This document shows, piece by piece, positions 51,264-58,570 of a DNA stretch of 64,000 nucleotides (the stretch's first letter is position 1; the number at the start of each line of letters is the position of its first letter). The notes beneath the pieces were generated by a model. The model was given only the letters and a program-made list of their open reading frames with translations. It made no database searches and was not told the DNA's origin. Made by a program: the position numbers and the translations under genes. The stretch is taken from contig CAKTPP010000002.1 in NCBI GenBank assembly GCA_934591895.1, forward strand, positions 62,001 to 126,000, written 5' to 3'. The DNA is from an uncultured Oscillospiraceae bacterium (lineage in GTDB: Bacteria > Bacillota > Clostridia > Oscillospirales > Oscillospiraceae).

Positions 51264-51478
51264 TAAGTCCTGCTGTGTGCGTGGAGCACGGTTTGTGCTC
51301 AGAGCCCATTTAAACCCACATCTCTCATAAGGGATGCCAGAACTTCCGCTGCGGATTGCAGGCCTCCCGGCCGGCTGAAAGATGCCGGTTGGACGTTGGA
51401 AGCAAAGAAACAGCAGAGAGGCGACCCACCTGCCTTCTTGTGCAGGTTGTAACTGGGCTCACACGGCATTGGCGGGCT
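51264..51478 (+). ncRNA. ssrS: 6S RNA (SsrS) candidate
   Basis: This gene-free stretch begins AAGTCCTGCTGTGTGC, close to the 5' end of Firmicute 6S RNAs. Its ends pair: AGTCC with GGGCT (51474-51478) and TGCTGTGTG with CACACGGCA. A long irregular rod can be drawn between them and a strong terminator follows. 6S RNA binds sigma-A RNA polymerase in stationary phase. I judge this by eye; a covariance model search would decide. Confidence 0.6.
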
Positions 51479-51506
51479 GGCCGGCAGCGAAAGCTGCCGG
51501 CTTTTT
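51479..51506 (+). terminator. terminator of the 6S-like RNA
   Basis: GCCGGCAG/CTGCCGGC with a CGAAAG loop and a run of six T. Confidence 0.85.
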
Positions 51507-51680
51507 TCTTGTCTTTAGACAAGAAAAAAGCCAGATTTCATTCGAGGCGGGTCTTGCCCCCCTCGAGCTCCCCTGCGGCTCTGTTGACGCTCAAAGTGCA
51601 AAACACAGAAGCTGCGGAAAACATCCTTCCTTGTCTTTAGACAAAAAAGCCAGATTTCATTCGAGGCGGGCCTTGCCCGC
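51507..51680 (+). repeat. pair of ~50-bp direct repeats after the 6S-like RNA
   Basis: A block with CTTGTCTTTAGACAAG (itself a small hairpin) then AGCCAGATTTCATTCGAGGC occurs at about 51507-51559 and again at 51629-51680, with a few differences. The 70 bp between them have no gene. It may be a terminator-linked duplication. Confidence 0.75.
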
Positions 51681-51716
51681 CCGCACAGCGGCCGTCCGGA
51701 AATGCAGCGCCATGCA

Positions 51717-51746
51717 TTGACAATCCCCCGCCGTCAGGCTTATCAT
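51717..51746 (+). promoter_or_regulatory. promoter of the threonine aldolase gene
   Basis: TTGACA (51717-51722), 18 nt, TATCAT (51741-51746). Confidence 0.55.
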
Positions 51747-51801
51747 GACTGCGGCGGCACGCGCCGCGTGCCGAACCCCATACACACGAAAGGAGAGCCC
51801 C

Positions 51802-52848
51802 ATGCTCCGCTTCCAAAACGACTATTCCGAGGGCGCGCACCCGAACGTGCTGCGCGCCCTGTGTGACACGAATCTCAATCCAGCCCCCGGCTACGGGCTC
51901 GACGATGACTGCCGCCGCGCGGCAGACGCCATCCGCGCCCGCTTCGCCTGTCCGGATGCCGACGTGCACTTTCTTGTCGGCGGCACGCAGACGAACCTGC
52001 TCGCCGCGGCTGCGTTCCTGCGCCCGTGGGAGGCCATGGTCGCCGCCGGCACCGGCCACGTCAACGTGCACGAGACCGGCGCGATCGAGGCCACCGGCCA
52101 CAAGGTGATCGCCGTGCCCGGCACGGACGGCAAGCTCACCCCCGCCGCCATCGCGGACGCCGCCGCGCAGCACTGCGCCGAGCCGGGCGTCTACGACGAG
52201 CACATGGTGCTGCCGCGCATGGCGTACATATCCGACGCGACGGAGCTCGGCACGGTGTACACGAAGGCGGAGCTGACCGCGCTGCGCGCGGCGTGTGGCG
52301 CACACGGGCTGTACCTGTATCTCGACGGCGCGCGGCTGGCGCAGGCGCTCACGGCCGCGGGCAATGACCTGCAGCCGGAGGATCTGCCGCGGCTGTGCGA
52401 TGCGTTTTACATCGGCGGCACGAAAAACGGCCTGCTCTTCGGCGAGGCGATGGTCATCGTCAACGACGCGCTCAAGCCGGGCTTTCGCCGCGCGATGAAG
52501 CAGCATGGCGCGATGCTGGCAAAGGGGCGTCTGCTCGGCGTGCAGTTTGCCGCCGCGATGGAGCACGACCTCTGGCTCGACATGGGACGCCGCGCAAACG
52601 CGCAGGCACAGCGCATCGCCGCCGCGCTCTCGAATCTCGGCGTGCCGATGTATGTGCCCTCGCCGACAAACCAGATCTTCCCCATCCTGCCGGACGATCA
52701 GATCGCGCGGCTGCAGGAGCAGGCAGCGTTTTACACGACCGCCCGCGTGGACGGCACGCACCAGGCCGTGCGCTTTGTGACCTCGTGGGCGACGACCGAC
52801 GCGCAGGTCGACGCGCTGCTCGCGCTGCTGACCGAGGTGCTGGGCTGA
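51802..52848 (+). CDS. low-specificity threonine aldolase family protein
   Basis: The 348-residue fold-type I PLP enzyme resembles low-specificity L-threonine aldolases, which split threonine to glycine and acetaldehyde. Motifs include NDYSEGAHPNVLRAL, VGGTQTNLLAAAAFLRPWEAM, HETGAIEATGHK, YLDGARLAQAL with the PLP-ring Asp, and the PLP Lys in IGGTKNGLLFGE. AAAGGAGA lies before the ATG. Confidence 0.92.
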   Translation: MLRFQNDYSEGAHPNVLRALCDTNLNPAPGYGLDDDCRRAADAIRARFACPDADVHFLVGGTQTNLLAAAAFLRPWEAMVAAGTGHVNVHETGAIEATGHKVIAVPGTDGKLTPAAIADAAAQHCAEPGVYDEHMVLPRMAYISDATELGTVYTKAELTALRAACGAHGLYLYLDGARLAQALTAAGNDLQPEDLPRLCDAFYIGGTKNGLLFGEAMVIVNDALKPGFRRAMKQHGAMLAKGRLLGVQFAAAMEHDLWLDMGRRANAQAQRIAAALSNLGVPMYVPSPTNQIFPILPDDQIARLQEQAAFYTTARVDGTHQAVRFVTSWATTDAQVDALLALLTEVLG

Positions 52849-52876
52849 GCAGACGCTCACATTTCAAATACGGAAT

Positions 52877-52913
52877 ACGAAAGCGTCCGCACGGAAATCC
52901 GTGCGGACGCTTC
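52877..52913. terminator. hairpin at the left edge of the repeat element
   Basis: AAGCGTCCGCACGGA/TCCGTGCGGACGCTT forms a 15-bp stem after the aldolase gene. It has no T run but lies where a terminator is expected. Confidence 0.55.
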
Positions 52914-53110
52914 GGCTTGTCCAAAAACCTCGCAGCCTTTCGCCGCCGGTGCGGCGAAAGAAAGTGAAATCATTTTCTCCGGCGACATGTGCGGCGGAGA
53001 AAATACCGCTCAGGCTGCAAGTGTGGAATTTGTGCGCCGGCGGCGCACAAATTATGCGCGCAGCAGACTGCAGTCCCTTTGTCAAAAAAGTAGTACTTTT
53101 TTGACAGTCT
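52914..53110 (+). repeat. structured intergenic element, copy 2 (full form)
   Basis: Four hairpins follow one another: TTTCGCCGC/GCGGCGAAA (52938-52959); ATTTTCTCCG/CGGAGAAAAT (52972-53004) with GGCGACATGTGC in the loop region; TTTGTGCGC/GCGCACAAA (53029-53051); and a 13-bp terminal hairpin, TGTCAAAAAAGTA/TACTTTTTTGACA (53080-53106). GGCTGCA and TGCAGTC flank the third hairpin and can pair. The element lies between hairpins that end two convergent genes. Confidence 0.85.
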
Positions 53111-53111
53111 A

Positions 53112-53144
53112 AGCGCCCGACGCGGTTCGCGTCGGGCGCTTAGC
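53112..53144. terminator. hairpin at the right edge of the repeat element
   Basis: AAGCGCCCGACGCG/CGCGTCGGGCGCTT stem immediately after rsmG on the opposite strand; a T run is lacking. Confidence 0.55.
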
Positions 53145-53843
53145 TTATAAATGCTCCTTTTGCATCTTCGCCCAGCGGCGGGGATACTTCGGCGGCGTGT
53201 CCGCCGTCTTGCGGATGACGACGACGCTGTGCGTCACGTCCGTACCGGGCACGGTATAGGTCACCGTGCGCTCATACGTGCCGCCGAGCTTGCGGATGGC
53301 GCCGCGCGCCTCGTCGAGCTCCTCAGCGCAGTCCGGCCCCTTCATGGCCAGAAACACGCCGCCCGTGCGCACGAACGGCAAACACAGCTCGCACAGCAGG
53401 TACAGCCGCGCGACGGCGCGCGAGACCGCCGCATCGAACTGACCGCGCAGCTCCGGCGCTTCCTCCGCGCGCGCGTGCAGGCACGTCACGTCCGTGAGCC
53501 CGGCCGCGGCGCAGACGTCGCCGAGAAAGCGCACGCGCTTATCCAAACTGTCGAGCAGCGTGAGCGAGATGTCCGGCTGCGCGATCTTCAGCGGCAGACC
53601 GGGAAAGCCCGCGCCGGTGCCGACGTCGATGACCGACTTGCCCGCCAGCGGCTCGACCGTCAGCAGCGCCGCCGAGTCGAGAAAATGCAGCTGCGCCACG
53701 TCCGTCTCGCCGTGGATGGCCGTCAGGTTCATGACCTTGCTGCGCTCGTCAAGGAGCGTGTAATATGTCCGAAAACGGGTCAGCGCCGTCTCATCGAGCG
53801 GCAGACCCAGCGCGGTGAAGCCCGCGCGGAGCAGTTGTTCCAT
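53145..53843 (-). CDS. rsmG: 16S rRNA (guanine-527 N7) methyltransferase RsmG
   Basis: The 232-residue SAM-dependent enzyme has MNLTAIHGETDVAQLHFLDSAALL, the SAM loop DVGTGAGFPGLPLKIA, TLLDSLDKRVRFL and AVSRAVARL. It methylates G527 of 16S rRNA. GGAGG lies before the ATG. It has a likely promoter just upstream (TAAGAT with preceding TG). Confidence 0.97.
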   Translation of the reverse strand: MEQLLRAGFTALGLPLDETALTRFRTYYTLLDERSKVMNLTAIHGETDVAQLHFLDSAALLTVEPLAGKSVIDVGTGAGFPGLPLKIAQPDISLTLLDSLDKRVRFLGDVCAAAGLTDVTCLHARAEEAPELRGQFDAAVSRAVARLYLLCELCLPFVRTGGVFLAMKGPDCAEELDEARGAIRKLGGTYERTVTYTVPGTDVTHSVVVIRKTADTPPKYPRRWAKMQKEHL

Positions 53844-53929
53844 GTACGCCTCCGAATGTATCTGTTGCCGTCATCTTACCACATTCCCGCGCGCGCGTCC
53901 AGCCCCGGACGGGACGCACGCGGCGCCGC

Positions 53930-54074
53930 AAAAAACCGCCCGGCTCGATGAGCCGGGCGCGAATGATATGACGATGCACGAAAAACACGAAAGCGCCGGC
54001 GAAGTGCTGAACATGCCGCAAGAAGCGGCCCGCAGCTTACATCCGAAATGCCAGTCCGCGCAAGCGCTTTCGCT
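53930..54074 (-). ncRNA. candidate leftward small RNA
   Basis: Reverse strand TTGACA (54104-54109), 17 nt and TATGCT (54081-54086) predict a start near 54074. About 115 nt later a CGCCCGGCTC/GAGCCGGGCG stem (53939-53961) is followed by a run of T, a strong terminator. The reading frames within lack ribosome binding sites. The sequence matches no RNA family I recognise; SRP RNA was considered and rejected. Confidence 0.45.
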
Positions 54075-54080
54075 GAAAAC

Positions 54081-54109
54081 AGCATATACCGCAGCGTCCG
54101 GAATGTCAA
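54081..54109 (-). promoter_or_regulatory. promoter of the leftward small RNA candidate
   Basis: TTGACA, 17 nt, TATGCT on the reverse strand. Confidence 0.5.
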
Positions 54110-54289
54110 TGATGGATTTGGGTAAATATCCCACTTTCAAAAACCGCAGATGGCATGTCCCCCTGCCTTAACTTTCCGCGCTCCTGTGATATACTGTTTT
54201 TGGCAGGGGCGTTCTCCGCGCTATCCCGCGTTCTCAGCGTTCGCTGTCGCGCGGTTGCGCGGGGAAGGCCCTTGTTTTTTGCTCCATAT

Positions 54290-54322
54290 AAAAACCGCCC
54301 GCACGGATCTCCGTGCGGGCGG
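54290..54322 (-). terminator. leftward terminator beyond the repeat element
   Basis: CCGCCCGCACGGA/TCCGTGCGGGCGG stem, followed on the reverse strand by GTTTTTAT. It would close the transcript of the cell wall hydrolase gene. Confidence 0.7.
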
Positions 54323-54325
54323 ACA

Positions 54326-54519
54326 GCTTGTCAAAGAACCTCGTAGAGTTTCGCCGCCGCAGCGGTGAAAGAAAGTCCGATCATTTTCTTCGGCGACATG
54401 TGCGGCGAAGAAAATACTTTTCAGGCTGCAAGTGTGGAATTTGTGCGCTGACTGCGCACAAATTATGCGCGCAGCAGACTGCAGCCCCTGTGTCAAAAAG
54501 TAATACTTTTTGACAGTCT
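54326..54519 (+). repeat. structured intergenic element, copy 3 (full form)
   Basis: It has the same four hairpins as copy 2: TTTCGCCGC/GCGGTGAAA (54349-54370, with a G-T pair), ATTTTCTTCG/CGAAGAAAAT (54383-54415), TTTGTGCGC/GCGCACAAA and terminal TGTCAAAAAGTA/TACTTTTTGACA. The second hairpin differs from copy 2 by a C-G to T-A exchange in both arms. It lies in the 3' region of the leftward hydrolase gene between two GC-rich hairpins. Confidence 0.85.
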
Positions 54520-54569
54520 CACCGCCCGCGCGGATCTCCGTGCGGGCGGTCATGCTGTCTGTGCAGCTA

Positions 54570-55619
54570 TTATGCGTAAAAGACGTGGTCGCCGATCGTG
54601 GTCGTATAGGTCAGGCAGCGGTTGAACCACGCGGAGTTGCAGGCCGCGGGGTTGATGAAATACAGGCTCTCACCGACCGTATTGTACCCCTCAAAGGCGA
54701 GCTTCGCCGCGAGCACGGCATCCTCATCCGGCGTGAGACCGATGCTGCCGTCCGCCGTGGGCGAAAACTGCGCCACACCGCTGCGCCGGTCAAACACGAC
54801 CTCCTTGACGCTGTTGGGGAAGCGCTCGTCCGCCACGCGGTTGAGCACGACGTTGCCGACCGCGATCTGCCCGTCCATGGGCTGATTGCCGGCCTCGGCA
54901 TTGATGATGTGGCTCAGCCAGTAGACGTCACGCGCGCCGTAGAAGCTCTCGCCGCTCTCGAGCAGCTGCTGCTCGGACGCGTCGACACGCAGGCTGGTAT
55001 TGTCCGCGCTGAACGTGGCCGTGACGCCGAAGATCTTCTCCAGATCCGCCAGCGGCAGCACCACCTTGCCGTCAAGGGCATACACCCCGTCGGGCGCGTA
55101 GAAGCAGCGGCCGTTGGCCGTGTAGCTCACGGCGCCGTAGGTCGCCGTGATGTCCGCACCGCCGACCGTGACGGTCTGGGTGTCGCCGTCGATGACGGTC
55201 GCGCTTTCAAGGCCGAGCATCCCGGCAAACGCATCCGCCGAAAGCCAGACCTCGCCGCCGATCACATAGCAGTAACCGCCGAAGCTGTCATCGATGTACA
55301 CGGGCGTATAGTCGCAGGTGACCGTCTCGGTATAGTCCGCAGCGTCCATGCCGACGGCAAGCGTGCGCGCGACAGGCGACATCGCCTGCGCGGCGGCCTG
55401 CACCGCCAGCTTCTCATCGCGCTCGGGCGCGGACAGGGACGCATCCCCGCTCCCGACCGCCCTGGCCGACAGCACATTTCCGTCCAGCCCGGCGGCCTGC
55501 ACCGGACTCTCACCGGCGAGCCAGAAAAATCCGCACAATAAGCCGCAAAGCAGGCAGACGATGCACATCAGCGACAGACCCGATCTGACGGACTGTCCGG
55601 CTCTCTTGATTTGTTTCAT
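54570..55619 (-). CDS. SleB-like cell wall hydrolase
   Basis: The 349-residue protein has a membrane/signal segment (about residues 18-40), a copper-amine-oxidase-N-like stalk domain (GGEVWLSADAFAGMLGLES...VLPLADLEKIFGVTATFS) and a C-terminal Hydrolase_2 domain (LSHIINAEAGNQPMDGQIAVGNVVLNRV...AFEGYNTVGESLYFINPAACNSAWFN). The Glu in INAEAG is the likely catalytic residue. SleB and CwlJ degrade spore cortex, but vegetative homologues exist. AAAGGAGG precedes the ATG. Confidence 0.93.
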   Translation of the reverse strand: MKQIKRAGQSVRSGLSLMCIVCLLCGLLCGFFWLAGESPVQAAGLDGNVLSARAVGSGDASLSAPERDEKLAVQAAAQAMSPVARTLAVGMDAADYTETVTCDYTPVYIDDSFGGYCYVIGGEVWLSADAFAGMLGLESATVIDGDTQTVTVGGADITATYGAVSYTANGRCFYAPDGVYALDGKVVLPLADLEKIFGVTATFSADNTSLRVDASEQQLLESGESFYGARDVYWLSHIINAEAGNQPMDGQIAVGNVVLNRVADERFPNSVKEVVFDRRSGVAQFSPTADGSIGLTPDEDAVLAAKLAFEGYNTVGESLYFINPAACNSAWFNRCLTYTTTIGDHVFYA

Positions 55620-56010
55620 GACGTGCAGCCTCCTTTGCTGTAACTTTTTCGGGTCCGGCGGGCGCACGGTCATTCGATCCACACACCCGACAGGCGCGTT
55701 TTGCACACGGCGCCTTGCCCCGTTGTGGATAATTATATTCATTTTTTGAGTTCTCCGCAATCGGCAAAATGCACAAAGCAGCTTTTTAAGTTCTGAATAA
55801 AATCCACAATTACGTGTCGAAATAACAAAATACAGCGTTTATAGACACTATCTGATACAATAAATTGTGTTGTCTACTTTGACCAAATACAGAGATTCGA
55901 CGCAATCTGACCAAAAAGAAAAGATGCAAGTTCGCAAAATTTTCTTGCAAACTTGCATTATGTTAACTATTTTTATTATTTGAAAGAATTATGTTAATCT
56001 TTTTCTCACC
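55620..56010. other. AT-rich intergenic region
   Basis: A long AT-rich gap upstream of the hydrolase gene. It holds an inverted repeat ATGCAAGTT (55924-55932)/AACTTGCAT (55950-55958) and two TGACCAAA blocks (55879, 55909). It may carry the hydrolase promoter and regulatory sites; no gene is visible. Confidence 0.5.
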
Positions 56011-56253
56011 TTACAGCGCCTGTTTCAACGCCTGCGCAAGCTGATCGGGGCAGGATGTCGGCTTCAGTCCGCAGCGCACGCCCTCCAGGCGTTCGATGGC
56101 CTGCTGCACCGGCATCCCCACCAGGAGCCGTGAAATGCCCTGCAGGTTGCCGCTGCACCCCCCTTTTACCTCAACTTTGCGGATAATCCCGTCCTCAACC
56201 TCCACCTGCATCAAGCGTGAGCAGACGCCTTTCGGCCGGTATGTGATCGTCAT
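56011..56253 (-). CDS. TSCPD-domain protein (TIGR03905 type)
   Basis: The 80-residue protein reads MTITYRPKGVCSRLMQVEVEDGIIRKVEVKGGCSGNLQGISRLLVGM...CGLKPTSCPDQLAQAL, ending with the TSCPD motif. The domain occurs at the C-terminus of class II ribonucleotide reductases and as stand-alone proteins; its conserved cysteines suggest metal or redox function. AAAGGAGGC lies before the ATG. It is divergent from spoIIP. Confidence 0.93.
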   Translation of the reverse strand: MTITYRPKGVCSRLMQVEVEDGIIRKVEVKGGCSGNLQGISRLLVGMPVQQAIERLEGVRCGLKPTSCPDQLAQALKQAL

Positions 56254-56304
56254 AGCGACGCCTCCTTTATATTTTTGCCGCTCACAGTATAGCAGATGCG
56301 GTGA

Positions 56305-56332
56305 CATAATTCCAGACCAAAAACCATATATA
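56305..56332 (+). promoter_or_regulatory. sigma-E-like sporulation promoter of spoIIP
   Basis: CATAATT (56305-56311), 13 nt and CATATATA (56325-56332) resemble the mother-cell sigma-E pattern (ATATT then CATACA-T) more than a sigma-A promoter. It lies about 30 nt before spoIIP. Confidence 0.5.
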
Positions 56333-56363
56333 TTGTGGAGAATGCGTTTGGAGGTGGGCAGAT

Positions 56364-57404
56364 ATGACACTGCGGCAGAAATTGGCCTGCGTGGGGCTGG
56401 CCGTGTTCGGTTTGCAGATCGCGTCGGCTGCGGCGGGCGGTGCGCCGCTCAGGGACCGGCTGCAGCTATGGTTCGATCCGGAGCAGCTGCTGCTGGCATC
56501 GGTGCGCATGGAGCTCGGCGCTCCGCCGGTGGACGCCTCCCCCACACCGGAGGCGGCAGCAGCGCTCAGTGCCGCCTCACCCGCGCCGGAGGCGACACCC
56601 GCCCCCACTGCGGAGACCGAGTCCGCCCCGACCGCGACGGCCGACGGGCTGCCCATCGTGGCGACGAGCATCGCAGGCGGGCTGACGATCAAAAACGAGA
56701 CGGACATCCCCGTAAGCGTCGCCGCTCTGCTGCAGCAGGGGCCGGCCGCCGTGCTGCCGGCGGGCGAGCCGCAGATCCTCATCGTGCACACGCACGCGAG
56801 TGAGGCCTTCACCCCGGCCGGGCATGACCTCTACAACGCGAGCGACACCTGCCGCACCGAGGACACCAATTATAATATTGTGCACGTGGGCGACGTGCTC
56901 GCCGACACGCTCACGGACGCGGGGCTCGAGGTGCTGCACGACCGGACGATCTACGACTACCCGAGCTATACGGGCTCGTACAGCCGCTCGGGCGCGGCCG
57001 TGCAGGAGTATCTGAGCCAATACCCGAGTCTGCGCATCGTCATCGATCTGCACCGCGACGCGCTGTGCTCCGACAGCGTGGTCTACAAGACCGTAGCAGA
57101 GCTGCCGGACGCCGCATGCGCGCAGGTGATGCTGCTTGTGGGCACGAACGCGTCGGGGCTCTATCACCCGCACTGGGAGGAAAATCTGCGTCTGGCGGTG
57201 TACCTGCAGGACGCGGCCGTGCAGGCGCACCCGACGCTCATGCGGCCGATCACGCTCGTCAACGAGCGCTACAACCAGCACCTCACGCGCGGCTCGCTCA
57301 TCATCGAGGTCGGCAGCAGCGGCAACACGCTGCAGGAGGCCGTGCGCGCCGTACGGCTGTTCGGCGAGAGCGCGGGTACGGCGCTTGCGGCGCTCGTGCA
57401 GTGA
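56364..57404 (+). CDS. spoIIP: stage II sporulation protein P
   Basis: The 346-residue protein has an N-terminal hydrophobic segment, a Pro/Ala/Thr-rich linker (residues 55-95) and a SpoIIP amidase/endopeptidase domain. Metal and catalytic motifs are ILIVHTHASEAF, SGAAVQEYL, VIDLHRDAL, YNQHLTRGSLIIEVGSSGNT. With SpoIID and SpoIIM it thins septal peptidoglycan during engulfment. GGAGG lies upstream of the ATG. Confidence 0.96.
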   Translation: MTLRQKLACVGLAVFGLQIASAAAGGAPLRDRLQLWFDPEQLLLASVRMELGAPPVDASPTPEAAAALSAASPAPEATPAPTAETESAPTATADGLPIVATSIAGGLTIKNETDIPVSVAALLQQGPAAVLPAGEPQILIVHTHASEAFTPAGHDLYNASDTCRTEDTNYNIVHVGDVLADTLTDAGLEVLHDRTIYDYPSYTGSYSRSGAAVQEYLSQYPSLRIVIDLHRDALCSDSVVYKTVAELPDAACAQVMLLVGTNASGLYHPHWEENLRLAVYLQDAAVQAHPTLMRPITLVNERYNQHLTRGSLIIEVGSSGNTLQEAVRAVRLFGESAGTALAALVQ

Positions 57405-57495
57405 CCGGAGGCGGCATATTATTAATAGGTATAAAAGCTCCCCCGACGGGCAAGAATCTCCGCAGACGGAGCTTCCGGCCAAAGGGGGTGTTGAG

Positions 57496-57924
57496 ATGCA
57501 GGTCCGCCATTACATGACCGCTGCCGCCGCCGTGACACATCCGGACGAGCCGGTCGTCGCAGCGGCGCGGCTGATGCGCCGGCGCGGCATCGGCGCGCTG
57601 CCGGTGTGCGAGGACGACGGCACGCTCGCCGGTATGCTCACCGACCGCGACATCGTCGTGCGCTGTGTTTCCGCCGGCGATGATCCGCAGACCGCGACCG
57701 TGCGCGGCATCATGTCGCGCGAGCCGGTGACGGTCGAGGCCGATGCCGACGTGCGCAGCGCGATGGCCGCCATGCGCGCGGCACAGGTGCGCCGCCTGCC
57801 CGTGACCGAGGGCGGCAAGCTTGCGGGCATCCTCTCGATCGACGACATCGCCCGCTCCGGCAAGTGGGACATGGAGTGCGCGCAGGCGCTGTGCAGCATC
57901 ACGGGCAATATCTGCCGCCGGTGA
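57496..57924 (+). CDS. CBS domain pair protein
   Basis: The 142-residue protein consists of two CBS motifs: MQVRHYMTAAAAVTHPDEPVVAAARLMRRRGIGALPVCEDDGTLAGMLTDRDIV, and a second from VRGIMSREPVTVEADADV to KLAGILSIDDIAR. Such pairs bind adenine nucleotides and act as energy sensors. AAGGGGGTG lies before the ATG. It may be co-transcribed with spoIIP. Confidence 0.93.
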   Translation: MQVRHYMTAAAAVTHPDEPVVAAARLMRRRGIGALPVCEDDGTLAGMLTDRDIVVRCVSAGDDPQTATVRGIMSREPVTVEADADVRSAMAAMRAAQVRRLPVTEGGKLAGILSIDDIARSGKWDMECAQALCSITGNICRR

Positions 57925-58040
57925 ATCACGATCCGGCCGCGCGAAGACCGCGCGGCCGGAATTTATGCGCACAAATGCCGAAACCGGGCGCGGAAAACAC
58001 AGCAATCTGCACAATCTTGAGAATCATTCGCAAAAAGTGC

Positions 58041-58097
58041 TTTACAAATGCGGCGCGGCGTGCTATCTTAATATCAGTAATAATTCTTGTTACTGAT
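58041..58097 (+). promoter_or_regulatory. promoter and palindromic operator of the perR-rubrerythrin operon
   Basis: TTTACA (58041-58046), 17 nt and TATCTT (58064-58069, with TGC upstream) make the promoter. The perfect inverted repeat ATCAGTAA (58073-58080)/TTACTGAT (58090-58097) lies at the start site, consistent with autorepression by the Fur-family protein encoded next. Confidence 0.6.
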
Positions 58098-58115
58098 TTT
58101 AAAGGAGGTGCTTCG

Positions 58116-58529
58116 ATGCCCATACGCAAAAACAGCAAAAAGCGGCAGGTCATTCTCGAAGCCCTCGCCGCGACGACCGCCCACCCCACCGCGCAGGAGC
58201 TCTACCAGCAGCTCAAGCCGGACTATCCCGACCTGAGCCTCGGCACGGTGTACCGGAATCTGAGCCTGTTTTCCGAACAGGGCGACGCGATGAGCGTCGG
58301 CGTGTTCCATGGGCAGGAGCGGTTCGACGCCCGCACAGAGCCCCACGCCCACCTGCACTGCACGCAGTGCGGCCGTGTCATTGACGTGCCGCTGCCCGGC
58401 GCGCCCGAGCCGCAGCTGTGCGCGCTCGCTCAGAGCGTGACAGACGCGCAGGTGCTCGGCTGCAGCATCACGTTCACGGGACTGTGCAAAGCTTGTCAGC
58501 AAGCGGCAAAGGAAGCCGCTTCCGAATAA
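58116..58529 (+). CDS. perR: PerR-like Fur-family repressor
   Basis: The 137-residue protein has the Fur winged helix (KKRQVILEALAATTAHPTAQELYQQLKPDYPDLSLGTVYRNLSLFSEQG), the PerR-type RFD segment, HAHLHC and the structural zinc cysteines CTQC and CKAC. PerR proteins use iron or manganese and sense peroxide. AAAGGAGGTG fixes the ATG. It is followed by rubrerythrin and rubredoxin genes, a usual PerR regulon in anaerobes. Confidence 0.92.
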   Translation: MPIRKNSKKRQVILEALAATTAHPTAQELYQQLKPDYPDLSLGTVYRNLSLFSEQGDAMSVGVFHGQERFDARTEPHAHLHCTQCGRVIDVPLPGAPEPQLCALAQSVTDAQVLGCSITFTGLCKACQQAAKEAASE

Positions 58530-58570
58530 ATCAACGATCGAAATCAAAAAAACTTTAGGAGGAACTTACA

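Larger units (their letters stand above)
53844..54325. other. gene-free stretch with promoter and terminator signals
   Basis: Besides a leftward small RNA candidate (53930-54109), this stretch has a rightward promoter-like pair, TTAACT (54173) and TATACT (54195) with TG upstream. It also has the CCGCCCGCACGGA/TCCGTGCGGGCGG hairpin (54294-54321) that would end leftward transcripts in a T run. No convincing protein gene. Confidence 0.5.

Noticed and set aside
52472..52924. 150-codon frame opposite the threonine aldolase end
   Set aside because: Arg/Ala-rich antisense shadow that crosses a terminator hairpin.
53930..54074. SRP (4.5S) RNA
   Set aside because: The conserved GGAAGCAGC and GGTCAGG segments of SRP RNA are absent.
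53871..54140. 89-codon leftward frame over the small RNA candidate
   Set aside because: Start lies before the predicted transcript start, lacks a ribosome binding site and runs through the terminator.
58017..58031. Fur box upstream of perR (TGAGAAT-C-ATTCGCA)
   Set aside because: Three mismatches to the 7-1-7 consensus and lying upstream of the -35; the perfect palindrome at 58073-58097 is a better operator.
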